Of a stretch of DNA of 64,000 nucleotides, positions 37,987 through 47,303 are shown in pieces. Made by a program: the position numbers and the translations under genes. This DNA is from Saccharospirillum sp. GTDB lineage: Bacteria; Pseudomonadota; Gammaproteobacteria; Pseudomonadales; Natronospirillaceae. How positions within the stretch are numbered: position 1 is the first letter of the stretch; every line of letters begins with the position of its first letter. The DNA is taken from NCBI GenBank assembly GCA_018402545.1, contig JAGYIL010000001.1:1550001-1614000 (forward strand). Direction: 5' to 3'. The notes below the pieces were generated by a model. That model searched no databases, was not told where the DNA came from, and saw only the letters and a program-made list of their open reading frames with translations.

Positions 37987-38871
37987 ATGAATCAACTACC
38001 TGTGAATATGGATCATGAAGACTTTCAGGACATTCTGATTCTCGGCCCCGAATGCCGGGAGCGCTTTCTAATTACTGAAGAGATTCCTGAGCTTAGAGAT
38101 CATGACATGCATATGGGCGGGGTCAGCTGGCTGCGCGGGCGCTATCACGTCGGACGGAAAGATCCCGACATTCATACCCTGCTGTTTACACTGGGCGGCG
38201 GCGGTCAGGTTCGGTTGCCGGGTCGATCAGAAATGATCACCCCTGGCAGCGTTACCCTGCTGCCTGCCCATCAGCCTTTCCTGTTTGAACTGGGTGCGGC
38301 AGAGCAGGAATGGCGTATGGCCTGGCTCCTGCTGGACGACTCAGAGGTTTGGTCTGCCTTGCGGGGTCAGCCAGCCGATGTGTTTCAACATGATCAGGTT
38401 TGGGCTATTTCACCGATGATGGACGCACTTTATCACCAGATTAAGACACCACGCCGGCGCCGCATGGTCGGGCTGATCAGTGAAATGCTGACTGATTTGT
38501 TGCTCAGGGAATCGGGCTATAGCCGGCTAGAGATGACGGTACGTCAATTGTATGCCCAACTCGAAGACCAGTTGCATCATCCCTGGTCTCAGGCCCGACT
38601 GGCCGAACGGGTACATTGCTCGGTACCGCACCTCAACCGGGTATGCAAGAAGCTTTATGGTCAGGGGCCCATGTCGCGCCTGGCTGATCTTCGGTTGCAG
38701 CGCGCCGGTGAACTGCTGGCCAGCAGTAACTGGCAAGTCAGTCAAATTGCTCAGCGGGTCGGCTATGCCGATGCCTTCAATTTCAGTCACTGGTTTCGTG
38801 GCCGAACGGGCATGTCGCCGACCCAGTTCAGGCGCTATTCGAGTCGCCGATCGTCACAGGAAGAGGCGTAG
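37987..38871 (+). CDS. AraC family transcriptional regulator
   Basis: 294 residues. N-terminal cupin-like sensor ('MITPGSVTLLPAHQPFLFEL') and C-terminal double helix-turn-helix ('WSQARLAERVHCSVPHLNRV', 'WQVSQIAQRVGYADAFNFSH'), ending in 'GRTGMSPTQFRRYS'. The start is uncertain: ATG 37987, GTG 37981 (nearer the GGGGG at 37972) or a longer frame from 37906. Divergent from the MATE gene. Target and ligand unknown; the N-domain pattern fits sugar-sensing members. Confidence 0.88.
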   Translation: MNQLPVNMDHEDFQDILILGPECRERFLITEEIPELRDHDMHMGGVSWLRGRYHVGRKDPDIHTLLFTLGGGGQVRLPGRSEMITPGSVTLLPAHQPFLFELGAAEQEWRMAWLLLDDSEVWSALRGQPADVFQHDQVWAISPMMDALYHQIKTPRRRRMVGLISEMLTDLLLRESGYSRLEMTVRQLYAQLEDQLHHPWSQARLAERVHCSVPHLNRVCKKLYGQGPMSRLADLRLQRAGELLASSNWQVSQIAQRVGYADAFNFSHWFRGRTGMSPTQFRRYSSRRSSQEEA

Positions 38872-39451
38872 GTGTCACCGTAATAGAAAACCACGCTGAT
38901 TATTAATTAGCCAAAACGCTGGCTGTTTTTTGTTCAGCATGGAATGACTTTCCTGCTTGATTCGCGTGTTAAATTACCGGCTGTTTTTCAGGTTTTCTGG
39001 CGTTTTCAAGGCAACTATCAGCGCCAATAAAATTCATCCAATGCACATTGCTTACCTGTTCGTATGTAAGACATTGCCGACAATTTTTGGGTATGACGAG
39101 TCAATCACAAAAAAAAATATTGGTAAATGTCACCGATTGACTTGGGTGGCCCGAAACCGTTTCATACACGCGCCGAATGCGAGCATGTCGTCGCGGCACA
39201 CTGAACATGAAGTTCAGTAGCACGATCCAACCTCCGGAGTCCTGATCAGCTCCGCACAGGTTGCGAAGGGAACAGCTACAGACAGGGAAAGACAAGGACG
39301 ATGCGTCTTTGATCTATTTTAAATCCTACGCCTGCGGGCGCAGCGATCCTCTATTTCCCTTTCTGTCTGTGACTCTCGATAGCGTATCGCGCTGAATTCG
39401 TATTGCGTGAAGGAATGCAGTACGACACCTGAAAAGTCATAGGAGAAGGAA
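38872..39451 (+). other. 580-base leader region before large lipoprotein
   Basis: A weak terminator-like hairpin (agcca / tggct, 38909-38924, then gtttttt) follows the AraC gene. Farther on are a small dyad actgaac/gttcagt (39200-39218) and a purine-rich AGGAGAAGGAA ribosome site directly before ATG 39452. A reading frame at 38957-39220 shows no protein features. The long untranslated stretch could carry regulation, but I recognise no riboswitch. Confidence 0.5.
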
Positions 39452-42400
39452 ATGTCTGAAGGCATTTGGATTAAAAAGTCACTGGTTGCTGCGGTCGCCG
39501 CAGGTACTCTGGTTCTGGTTGGTTGTGGCGAAGATGATTCCAACAACAACAACAGCTCCACCAGCAATGAATCTTCACAGTACGTCAGCGTCAACAACCC
39601 TCGCGGTTCCATTACCGGCCTGGTGACTGACACTAACGGTATGCCGATCGAAGGCGCAACCGTCTACCTTGGCAGCCAGTCCGTTGTAACCAACGCCGGT
39701 GGCCAATACTATTTCAGCGATGTGGCCGTTAGCCAGACAGTTCGCAACGACAACGATTCATACGCCCAGGCACTGGCACTGACCATTGTCCCGCCGGCCC
39801 AGTACCTGAAAGCAAGCGTTACCGTTAAGCCGCAGGCGCAAATCTTCAATGGCTCTGAAGCCAATGCAGACAGCAGCGAAGTCACCAACCCGGTTACTAC
39901 TTTCATCGATGGCTTCAATGCCTCAGCCGGAACCGCGGTATTGCCTGAAAAAATGGCAACCGTTAAAGGTGTTCTGCGCAGCGCCGACAGCGGCGAAGCT
40001 CTGGCTCAGGTAAACCTGGCACTGGACATGGTTTCTACCGCTTCTGGCGTCGACCAGGAGCAGCAACAGGATGGCGTAGTAACCAGCTACGGCATTGAAT
40101 CTGTTACAACCACTACTACGGCCAGCGGTGCTTTTGAATTCACCAACGTGCCTGCTGACGCCATTCTGAAGCTGGCTGCCGATGGCTATACCGTCACTGC
40201 TCAAGCCGACACTTCAGACGAGTACACCCCGTTTGAGCTGGGCAACGTTGAAGCTACTGAAGTTCAAAGCGACGATGAAATTGCACCTTGGGTGAAAGCC
40301 GTTGCCGAAGTTGTCGATCAGACTGCGGTTCGCGGTATGCTGAACGATGACGTTACGACTCAGTTCACCATCGAATTCAGCGAAACCATGGCTGATATCG
40401 ATGTATCTGGTAACTCTTTGCTGATTCGTGATGTTGACGGTGGTGCCTACCTGCCGCACAGCGCCAGCCTGAACGGCAAAGTGCTGACGGTAACTCTGGA
40501 TTCAGCCCTGGTCGCTGGCAACGAAATTGACGTGCTGTTGCTGCGCGATGATTTCCGCGACACCGCCATGCCATCCAACTCCGTTGGCACCACCATTGCT
40601 AACGGCGACAACTCGCCTGTTGGCTTTGATGAGAGCCTGACCACCAGCGTTGGCAGCAGCTACGTTCGCATCAAGCTGAAAGCCTACATCGAAGCTAACC
40701 AGAATGCAGAAGAAGTTGACCTGGCCGATGCCCAGCAAACTCAAGACGAAACCGGTTTCGGTACACTGCTGGAACTTCAGGCCACTAACAGCGCCTTCCT
40801 GGACATCGACGATGAGCGCGATGGCATTCAGCAGCTGAACACCGCTGACGATAGCAACTCTAGCGGTAATGCTGACGCTGCAGAGCGCATGCAAGAACTG
40901 GCCGCTGCTGTTGCTGCGACGGTAGGTTACATTGACGACACTACTGTTGAGGCCAATGCGGCAGGCATCGAGTTTGCATCAACCGTTGCCGACTACTACG
41001 AAATGGACGTGATTGGCAGCAATGGCCTGTCCAAGTTTAATGGTCTGGTTAACAAGCGTCTGGTCGGTGCGACATTCGACGGTGGCGTTGCCAACCGTTT
41101 CGTATCCGATGTAGCCGAAGGTGAAGCAGTCTACCTGGTGGTTCAGGGTGTCGAGCCAGGTGACATGGTAACCATTACGCCGTTCGATCAGTTCGGTTAC
41201 GAAGGCCAAACGGCTTCGCTGACCCTGGAAGACAACGTAGCACCGACCACTGTGCTGCAGAAAGCTTACGGTGTGAATGCCGACAACAACAACGGTGCTG
41301 TATCCAGCCTGCAATACGGTAACGGTGGCGAACAGTCATCTACTCCGGATGTTGAGCCGGGCATTCCGTTCCTGAACATTACTCCGCGCATGTTGAGTGT
41401 GGTTGATGGTACCAGCGACGGTACCGAAGAACTGGGCGTTGAAGGTCTGCTGACGCTGAAGCCTCTGTTTGACCTGAACCTGGTTAACGACATCGCCGAC
41501 AGCAACGACCGTGGTGAATACTTCATCGACGAGCTGGACTTCGACGCTGCCAACATTCCGGGCTCTACACCTGGTATCTACGATGCTGTTGCTTACAGCG
41601 CCTGGATGGGTGACACCACGGCTCGCACCCGCTCAATTGGTGTAGCGATGTCTGAAAATGTTGAGCTGACTGGGACTGATCCGGTTGTTGATACGCTGAA
41701 CGCTAGCCTGACCAACTTTGTTGCCAACAACAACGTCAACATTGAAGACGATGGCGAATCAACAACGGCTGATCTGGTTCAGTTTGACATTGATGATGTG
41801 GTGACGTTCGGTAACACCGACCACGGCTCCATCATTGACTTCCAGGCTTCCATCCAGGATGCAACCGGAAATGCCGGTTCAAGCAATGCCAAGGTTGTCG
41901 TTGGAGATGCACTGCCGCCGATGGTTGAAAGCGCCCGCTATGTGGGTAGCGAACTGGTCATCAACTTCAATGAAGCTGTTGCCATCGATACTACTACTCA
42001 GATCGTTCTGGGTGGCCAGACCATCACTATGGATCTGGACACGGTTAACGCTTTCAATGCGCAGGCTGATAAGTCTACCCTGCGTGTTTTGCCAAGCGCC
42101 TGGGGCGAAGACCTGAACCGCACCGCCACCTTCACGCTGGCACAGTATGATGAAAGCGATGCAACCGAAGGGTCTTTCCCGTCGGATCTGTACCGTCATG
42201 CCCGTCTGGACTTCAGCGACGTGGAAGATGTGTTGGGTAATAGCTGGAATGATTTCTCGATCGGCAACGCTGCTGATGACAACGAGTTCTTCTTCCACCA
42301 GCCAGATTTCGCAGCGATTGATGAAACCGGCGTGTTCCGGGTCACGGGTGTAGATAACAACACTACGCTGAACTCTGATTCCATCTCGGTTCGGTTCACC

Positions 42401-42700
42401 GGAACCCACCCGATTGACCTGTCTGACTGGGATGGTAACAACGACGGCACTATCGCTCAGAATGAGTTTGAAACCATGTTTACCTACACCGATGCCAATG
42501 GTGGTGGTGCAGATATAAACACGGCTGATGACACTCACTCCCTGGTGATTAGTAATGGCGGACGGACACTGACGTTCACCTTCGTGTTGATAGGTAACGT
42601 GGAAGACGGCGATAACCTGATCGTCAACGCTCCTTGGGAAAGCCAGTGGGATGCGTCCGAGACATCGGCCCCGGCCAACTCAGATGTTGATTTCGAGTAA
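39452..42700 (+). CDS. Large Ig-like surface lipoprotein with EF-hand
   Basis: 1082 residues. Lipobox 'LVLVGC' (Cys near 25) followed by an Asp/Asn/Ser linker. Then a carboxypeptidase-regulatory-like repeat ('GSITGLVTDTNGMPIEGATV', residues 52-90) and a second one ('VKGVLRSADSGEALAQVNLA'). A SbsA/Big-5-like Ig domain ('TQFTIEFSETMADIDVSGNS') and long strand-rich repeats follow. A perfect EF-hand loop 'DGNNDGTIAQNE' lies at 994-1005. Likely exposed on the outer membrane, perhaps adhesive and Ca-dependent. Not assignable to a named family. Strong ribosome site; single gene with a double terminator. Confidence 0.8.
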   Translation: MSEGIWIKKSLVAAVAAGTLVLVGCGEDDSNNNNSSTSNESSQYVSVNNPRGSITGLVTDTNGMPIEGATVYLGSQSVVTNAGGQYYFSDVAVSQTVRNDNDSYAQALALTIVPPAQYLKASVTVKPQAQIFNGSEANADSSEVTNPVTTFIDGFNASAGTAVLPEKMATVKGVLRSADSGEALAQVNLALDMVSTASGVDQEQQQDGVVTSYGIESVTTTTTASGAFEFTNVPADAILKLAADGYTVTAQADTSDEYTPFELGNVEATEVQSDDEIAPWVKAVAEVVDQTAVRGMLNDDVTTQFTIEFSETMADIDVSGNSLLIRDVDGGAYLPHSASLNGKVLTVTLDSALVAGNEIDVLLLRDDFRDTAMPSNSVGTTIANGDNSPVGFDESLTTSVGSSYVRIKLKAYIEANQNAEEVDLADAQQTQDETGFGTLLELQATNSAFLDIDDERDGIQQLNTADDSNSSGNADAAERMQELAAAVAATVGYIDDTTVEANAAGIEFASTVADYYEMDVIGSNGLSKFNGLVNKRLVGATFDGGVANRFVSDVAEGEAVYLVVQGVEPGDMVTITPFDQFGYEGQTASLTLEDNVAPTTVLQKAYGVNADNNNGAVSSLQYGNGGEQSSTPDVEPGIPFLNITPRMLSVVDGTSDGTEELGVEGLLTLKPLFDLNLVNDIADSNDRGEYFIDELDFDAANIPGSTPGIYDAVAYSAWMGDTTARTRSIGVAMSENVELTGTDPVVDTLNASLTNFVANNNVNIEDDGESTTADLVQFDIDDVVTFGNTDHGSIIDFQASIQDATGNAGSSNAKVVVGDALPPMVESARYVGSELVINFNEAVAIDTTTQIVLGGQTITMDLDTVNAFNAQADKSTLRVLPSAWGEDLNRTATFTLAQYDESDATEGSFPSDLYRHARLDFSDVEDVLGNSWNDFSIGNAADDNEFFFHQPDFAAIDETGVFRVTGVDNNTTLNSDSISVRFTGTHPIDLSDWDGNNDGTIAQNEFETMFTYTDANGGGADINTADDTHSLVISNGGRTLTFTFVLIGNVEDGDNLIVNAPWESQWDASETSAPANSDVDFE

Positions 42701-42714
42701 TCCCTCTCGAAGCC

Positions 42715-42776
42715 ATCAGGTAGCTTCGGCTACCTGATCTTGATGGCCCGAATCGTTTGATTCGGGCCTTTTTTTT
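42715..42776 (+). terminator. Double hairpin terminator after large lipoprotein
   Basis: First hairpin atcaggtagc-ttcg-gctacctgat (42715-42738), second ggcccgaatc-gttt-gattcgggcc (42745-42768) followed by T8. The first has a stable UUCG loop. Confidence 0.95.
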
Positions 42777-42808
42777 GTCTGTTTTATTTGTAGCGTGGTT
42801 CTCAGACC

Positions 42809-42833
42809 AAAAAAAACCCGCCGAAACGGGTTT
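42809..42833 (-). terminator. Intrinsic terminator of fumarase gene
   Basis: On the minus strand: stem aaacccg / cgggttt (42827-42833 with 42814-42820), loop of six, followed by a T-run (A-run 42809-42816 on plus). Confidence 0.85.
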
Positions 42834-42853
42834 GATTGAATAGCCTTTGCCAG

Positions 42854-44368
42854 TTAACCGACTTCTTTTGCCAGAATCTTGGCCGCCCATTCTTTGGGCC
42901 CTGTCTGGTGTACCGAGCTGCCCTGCGTATCCACGGCAACGGTAACCGGCATATCCACCACATCAAACTCGTAAATGGCTTCCATGCCCAGGTCTTCGAA
43001 GGCGACGACTTTGGCCTCGCGAATGGCCTTGGACACCAGATAGGCGGCTCCACCCACTGCCATCAAATACGTTGCCTTGTGACGGGCAATTGATTCAATC
43101 GCGACCGGGCCGCGCTCTGCCTTGCCTACCATGCCAATCAGACCAGTATGCTCAAGTACGGTATCGGTGAACTTGTCCATCCGGGTAGCTGTGGTTGGGC
43201 CGGCTGGGCCTACGGCTTCATCACCCATGGGGTCAACCGGGCCAACGTAGTAGATCATCTTGTTGGTGAAGTCGACGGGCAGGGGTTCGCCCTTGCTGAT
43301 CATATCGACCATGCGCTTGTGCGCAGCATCACGACCGGTGTACATCTTGCCGTTGAGCAGCAGGGTTTCGCCGGGTTTCCAGTCTAGCATCTCGGCTTTG
43401 GTCAGGGTGTTCAGGTCGACACGGCGCGCCTTGGGGCCGGCATCCCAGACGATATCGGGCCAGTCTTCCAGCTTGGGTTCTTCGAGCTTGGCGATGCCTG
43501 AGCCGTCCAACACAAAATGAGTGTGGCGAGTAGCCGCGCAGTTGGGGATGATGGCGACGGGTTTGTTCGCCGCATGGGTCGGAGCGTCCATGACTTTGAT
43601 ATCGAGCACCGTCGTCAGGCCACCCAGGCCCTGGGCACCGATGCCCAGCTTGTTAACTTTCTCGAACAGCTCAAGCCGCAGCTCTTCGCCCCGGTTGCTT
43701 GGGCCGCGTTCCTGCAGTTCCTGAATGTTGATCGGTTCCATCAGAGATTCTTTGGCCATAAGCATGGCTTTTTCGGCAGTGCCACCGATACCAATACCGA
43801 GCATACCGGGCGGGCACCAGCCAGCGCCCATCTCGGGAACCACTTTCAGAACCCAGTCGACGACCGAATCCGAGGGGTTCAGCATGGCGAATTTGGATTT
43901 GGCTTCGCTGCCGCCGCCTTTGGCCGCTACCTGAACATCAACGGTATTGCCCGGCACCACCTGGGTGTGAATCACAGCTGGGGTGTTGTCTTTGGTATTG
44001 GTGCGCTTGCCGTCCGGGTCGGCCAGTACTGAGGCCCGCAGTACGTTGTCGGGGTGCAGATATGCACGACGAACGCCTTCGTTGACCATGTCTTCGACGC
44101 CCATGGTGGCGCCATCCCAGCGAACATCCATCCCGATTTTTAAAAACACGGTCACAATGCCGGTGTCCTGGCAGATGGGGCGATGCCCCTCGGCGCACAT
44201 CCGGCTGTTGATCAGAATCTGGGCCATGGCATCTTTGGCGGCCTGTGATTCTTCGCGCTCGTAGGCCTGGTACACGGCCTGAATAAAGTCTTTCGGGTGA
44301 TAGTAGGAAATGAACTGCAAGGCGTCTGCGACGCTCTGAATAAGATCGTCCTGCTTAATGACGGTCAT
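42854..44368 (-). CDS. fumA: Fumarate hydratase, class I
   Basis: 504 residues. [4Fe-4S]-dependent fumarase of the TCA cycle (FumA/FumB type), unrelated to the class II enzyme FumC. Seen: cluster cysteines in 'CAEGHRPICQDTGI' and 'CAATRHTHFV', the N-terminal alpha-domain block 'GAGWCPPGMLGIGIGGTAEK' and the C-terminal beta-domain 'YYVGPVDPMGDEAVGPAGPT'. The two domains are fused as in FumA. ATG preceded by AGGAG. Single gene with its own terminator. Oxygen-sensitive in known members. Confidence 0.95.
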   Translation of the reverse strand: MTVIKQDDLIQSVADALQFISYYHPKDFIQAVYQAYEREESQAAKDAMAQILINSRMCAEGHRPICQDTGIVTVFLKIGMDVRWDGATMGVEDMVNEGVRRAYLHPDNVLRASVLADPDGKRTNTKDNTPAVIHTQVVPGNTVDVQVAAKGGGSEAKSKFAMLNPSDSVVDWVLKVVPEMGAGWCPPGMLGIGIGGTAEKAMLMAKESLMEPINIQELQERGPSNRGEELRLELFEKVNKLGIGAQGLGGLTTVLDIKVMDAPTHAANKPVAIIPNCAATRHTHFVLDGSGIAKLEEPKLEDWPDIVWDAGPKARRVDLNTLTKAEMLDWKPGETLLLNGKMYTGRDAAHKRMVDMISKGEPLPVDFTNKMIYYVGPVDPMGDEAVGPAGPTTATRMDKFTDTVLEHTGLIGMVGKAERGPVAIESIARHKATYLMAVGGAAYLVSKAIREAKVVAFEDLGMEAIYEFDVVDMPVTVAVDTQGSSVHQTGPKEWAAKILAKEVG

Positions 44369-44484
44369 GAAGGGCTCCTCTGCCGGTCTGCTCGGTGGCG
44401 CGAAGTGTACAACACTTTTCCGGGAATCGGGTCAGTACAAAAGCATTAGCCTAATTCTTGAGTTTCAGGGCTGCCACAGTGCAA

Positions 44485-44596
44485 GCGGCGGCTACCGGGG
44501 TGCCTCTGCGGGGAAGTCCGCAGCAAGGATGCTGCGGTCTAGGCTCCAGGGACGGATTCACGCCGACCCCGCAAAGGCACCCCCGGTAGCCACCGC
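44485..44596 (-). repeat. Structured repeat element, copy 2
   Basis: Arms 44485-44513 and 44567-44596 pair over about 28 positions with one bulge and two mismatches. The reverse complement of the core (44514-44566) matches the core of copy 1 (19441-19493) at 48 of 53 positions, including the gcctagaccgcagca..tgctgcgga block. The arms differ in sequence from those of copy 1 but keep their own pairing. Lies in the 331-base gap between fumA and the enoyl-CoA hydratase gene; nothing else was seen there. Confidence 0.85.
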
Positions 44597-44699
44597 GGAC
44601 CATAGCCACTCCTCTAAAATAGGCCGACTAACCAACGGCACTTGCAAAATTCAAACGCTCGTTTAAATTGTAGTCTATCTGACACCAACAGGAGCTCCC

Positions 44700-45455
44700 A
44701 TGAGCGAGATCATACAGCGGGTGCATAACGGCGTGCTGGAACTGACGCTGAATCGCCCCGAGAAACGCAATGCCCTGACCGAGGCCATGTACATCGAGTT
44801 GAAATCCATACTTGATGAGGCCAAGCACAACCCAGAGGCTCGGGTTGTATTGCTGTCCGGTCAGAAGTTCTGCTTTACGGCGGGCAACGATCTGAAAGAT
44901 TTCATGGAGCACCCCATGGAAGACGATGATGCCCCTGTGTTGCGTTTTCTGCGCACCATGGCTGACTTTCCCAAACCCATCGTCGCGGCGGTAAACGGGC
45001 CGGCCGTCGGTATTGGTACCACCCTGTTGTTGCATTGTGATCTGGTGTACAGCGGCGACAGCGCGGTCTTTCAACTGCCGTTCGTGAATTTAGGGCTGGT
45101 GCCCGAGTTTGCTTCTTCTTTTTTATTGCCCTTAAAGGTGGGTCATGTCAAAGCGGCTGAGTGGCTGATGCTGGGCAAAAGCTTTGGTCCGCAGGAGGCG
45201 CTTGAAGCCGGGCTGATCAATGCAGTCTTTGGCGATGAAAACTACCTCCAGGCCGCCCATCAGCAGGCGCAACTGCTGGCCGCGCAACCGCCCAAGGCGA
45301 TTGAGCTGACCAAAAAGCTGATGAAGCAGCACTTTATGAGTATTACGCTGAACACCATTGACGATGAAGCCCGCCACTTTCAGGCACAATTGAAGAGCGA
45401 CGAGTTTCGCAAGGCTGTCAGTGCTTTCTTTGCCGCCAAGTCAGGCGCCGAATAA
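44700..45455 (+). CDS. Enoyl-CoA hydratase/isomerase family protein
   Basis: 251-residue crotonase-fold enzyme. Seen: 'GVLELTLNRPEKRNALTEAM', the oxyanion-hole segment 'FTAGNDLKDFME', and 'VAAVNGPAVGIGTTLLLHCD' with the second oxyanion glycine. The position usually holding the hydratase glutamate reads 'LPFVNLGLVPEFASS', with Glu in 'VPEFASS', as in delta3,delta2-enoyl-CoA isomerases such as PaaG-like or Eci proteins. Substrate not assignable. Its 3' end overlaps the convergent benE-like gene by 38 bases. Confidence 0.88.
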   Translation: MSEIIQRVHNGVLELTLNRPEKRNALTEAMYIELKSILDEAKHNPEARVVLLSGQKFCFTAGNDLKDFMEHPMEDDDAPVLRFLRTMADFPKPIVAAVNGPAVGIGTTLLLHCDLVYSGDSAVFQLPFVNLGLVPEFASSFLLPLKVGHVKAAEWLMLGKSFGPQEALEAGLINAVFGDENYLQAAHQQAQLLAAQPPKAIELTKKLMKQHFMSITLNTIDDEARHFQAQLKSDEFRKAVSAFFAAKSGAE

Positions 45456-46635
45456 GCAGCGTCAGGTAGCGGCGGTCCCGCACCAGATAGCCAAACACCA
45501 GCCCCCAGAAGGCCCCTCCGATTCCGAACAGGGTGACATTGGCCACGGTGACCAGGAAGGTCACCAGGCTGGCTTCGCGTTCCTGTTCATCCTGCAGGGC
45601 AATGACCAGGCTGTTGGCAATAGTTGGCAACAATGCCAGGCCCGCCAGGGTCATGATGTAGGCACCCGGCAAGGCCCGGAAAAGTCCGATAACCGAGGCG
45701 GCCAGCAAGCCCAGGATGGCGTAAGTGACGCCAGCGGATACCGCAGCGGTGTAGCGTTTTTTTGGGTCCGGGTGGGCATCTGAGGTCATGCAGATGGCGG
45801 CAGTGATGGCCGCCAGATTCAATGCAAAAGCGCCAAAGGGTGCCAGGCCCAGGGTTGACAGCCCGGTCCATTTTAATACCGACGAGGTAGGGGAGCGGTA
45901 GCCTGCAGCGGTCAGCGTCGCGATACCCGGCAGGTTTTGCGACGCCATGGTGACGATAAACAGCGGTAGTGTCAGGCTGAAGGCGGCTTGCCAGGTAAAT
46001 GCTGGCCTCTGCAGCACGGGTTTTGTCCACGACCAGGCCCAGGCATTGTCGGCGACCTGATTCAATGCCAGCGCCAGCATCAAACCTACCAGTGCTACCA
46101 GCAATACCGCGTAGCGCGGAATCCACAGCCGTGCCAGAAAATAGACGATCGCCATGGTTCCGGCCAATACCGGTGCCTCGGTAAGAGATGACGCAGCATT
46201 TAACCCAAACGGAAACAGCACGCCAGCCAGCATGGCACTGGCCAGGGCCGGGCTCAGCTTTTGAGTCAGTTTTTCAGCCTGGCCAGTAAAACCGGCCAGC
46301 GTAATTAATGCGCCGGTCAGAATGAAGGCACCGATCGCCTCAGCCAGTGAAAAACCCGAGAGACTGACGATTAATACGGCGGCGCCCGGAGTCGACCAGG
46401 CAGTAACCAGAGGCAGTCGGTGTTGCAGCGATAAACCCACAGAGGTAATGCCCATGCCCAGCCCAAGTGCCCATAGCCAGGAGCTGGCCTGGGCGGGGGT
46501 GGTACCTGCCGCTTCCGCTGCCTGAAAAATCAGTACGGCTGAGCTACTGAAGCCGACGAGCACGGCGACAACCCCAGCGCTGACACTGCTTAATGACAAA
46601 TCCTGCCAGAATTGACGCCAAAGCGGGGTGCGCAT
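45418..46635 (-). CDS. benE: BenE family benzoate/H+ symporter
   Basis: 405 residues, about twelve membrane helices. Seen: 'VGFSSSAVLIFQAAEAAGTT', 'LPLVTAWSTPGAAVL', and 'FGAFALNLAAITAAICMTSD', all characteristic of BenE/YdcO proteins. Imports benzoate in Acinetobacter; the substrate here is not proven because no benzoate catabolic genes are in the window. ATG 46635 chosen (GGGAGA 7 bases upstream). Divergent from an XRE-cupin regulator, with palindromic sites between them. Confidence 0.86.
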   Translation of the reverse strand: MRTPLWRQFWQDLSLSSVSAGVVAVLVGFSSSAVLIFQAAEAAGTTPAQASSWLWALGLGMGITSVGLSLQHRLPLVTAWSTPGAAVLIVSLSGFSLAEAIGAFILTGALITLAGFTGQAEKLTQKLSPALASAMLAGVLFPFGLNAASSLTEAPVLAGTMAIVYFLARLWIPRYAVLLVALVGLMLALALNQVADNAWAWSWTKPVLQRPAFTWQAAFSLTLPLFIVTMASQNLPGIATLTAAGYRSPTSSVLKWTGLSTLGLAPFGAFALNLAAITAAICMTSDAHPDPKKRYTAAVSAGVTYAILGLLAASVIGLFRALPGAYIMTLAGLALLPTIANSLVIALQDEQEREASLVTFLVTVANVTLFGIGGAFWGLVFGYLVRDRRYLTLLIRRLTWRQRKH

Positions 46636-46660
46636 GGCTATGTCTCCCATAGTGTTAGGG

Positions 46661-46715
46661 TTGTGCGCTATAACGTACAATGCGCGCAGATTAGCAGTGT
46701 GCGCTATAGCGCACA
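46661..46715. promoter_or_regulatory. Two palindromic operator sites between benE and XRE regulator
   Basis: Site A 46661-46680 TTGTGCGCTATAACGTACAA (8 of 10 symmetric pairs) and site B 46698-46715 TGTGCGCTATAGCGCACA (perfect 18-base palindrome). They share TGTGCGCTATA and their centres are 36 bases apart. They lie 26-80 bases before benE and 30-84 before the regulator start. Best read as binding sites of the adjacent regulator, controlling both genes. Confidence 0.75.
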
Positions 46716-46744
46716 AGCTCTTATTAGCCAGGGGAGACCTCTAT

Positions 46745-47290
46745 ATGTCGGATATTCAGCAACAGTTCGCCGCCAGACTGAAAACACTGCGCGCGCAGCG
46801 ACACTGGAGTCTGGACAAGGCGGCGACGGAAACCGGGGTCAGCAAGGCCATGCTGGGGCAGATCGAGCGGGGTGAGTCGAGCCCGACACTGACCACGCTC
46901 TGGCGGCTGGCCAAGGGTTACGGCGTTGGCTTTTCAACCTTGATTGAGCCAATTGAGCAAGGTCTGGAAATGGACAAGGCGGCCAGGGTTACCCCGCGGG
47001 ACAGTGCGCTGGCGGTAAAAACCATACTGCCGTTCGATGTCGGTTTGCATACCGAGCTACTCGACGTTGAGATAGAACCCGGTGGCTTGCGCGAATCCGA
47101 TGGACATCGCCGTGGGGTGATTGAGTGTGTTCTGGTCCAGTCGGGTGAGTTGTCGGTTTTCAGTGACGACCAATGGCACCGGCTTCGAACGGGCGAGGCG
47201 CATCGCTTTCGGGCCGATCAGTCCCATGCTTATCGCAATGAATCTCAGGATGAACCTGCCCGATTTTTAAATGTGCTTGTTTATCCCTGA
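46745..47290 (+). CDS. XRE-cupin transcriptional regulator
   Basis: 181 residues from ATG 46745 (GGGGAGA upstream). N-terminal XRE helix-turn-helix ('LDKAATETGVSKAMLGQIER', 'PTLTTLWRLAKGYG') and C-terminal cupin ('HRRGVIECVLVQSGELSVF', 'RFRADQSHAYRNES'). Such regulators often sense small carboxylates or other metabolites and control the neighbouring transporter. Divergent from benE, with two operators between. A longer frame from 46628 would run through the operators and is rejected. Confidence 0.9.
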   Translation: MSDIQQQFAARLKTLRAQRHWSLDKAATETGVSKAMLGQIERGESSPTLTTLWRLAKGYGVGFSTLIEPIEQGLEMDKAARVTPRDSALAVKTILPFDVGLHTELLDVEIEPGGLRESDGHRRGVIECVLVQSGELSVFSDDQWHRLRTGEAHRFRADQSHAYRNESQDEPARFLNVLVYP

Positions 47291-47303
47291 GGCTGTGGTT
47301 AGA

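Noticed and set aside
38957-39220. 87-codon frame before the large lipoprotein
   Set aside because: Low coding quality, no ribosome site; better read as an untranslated leader.
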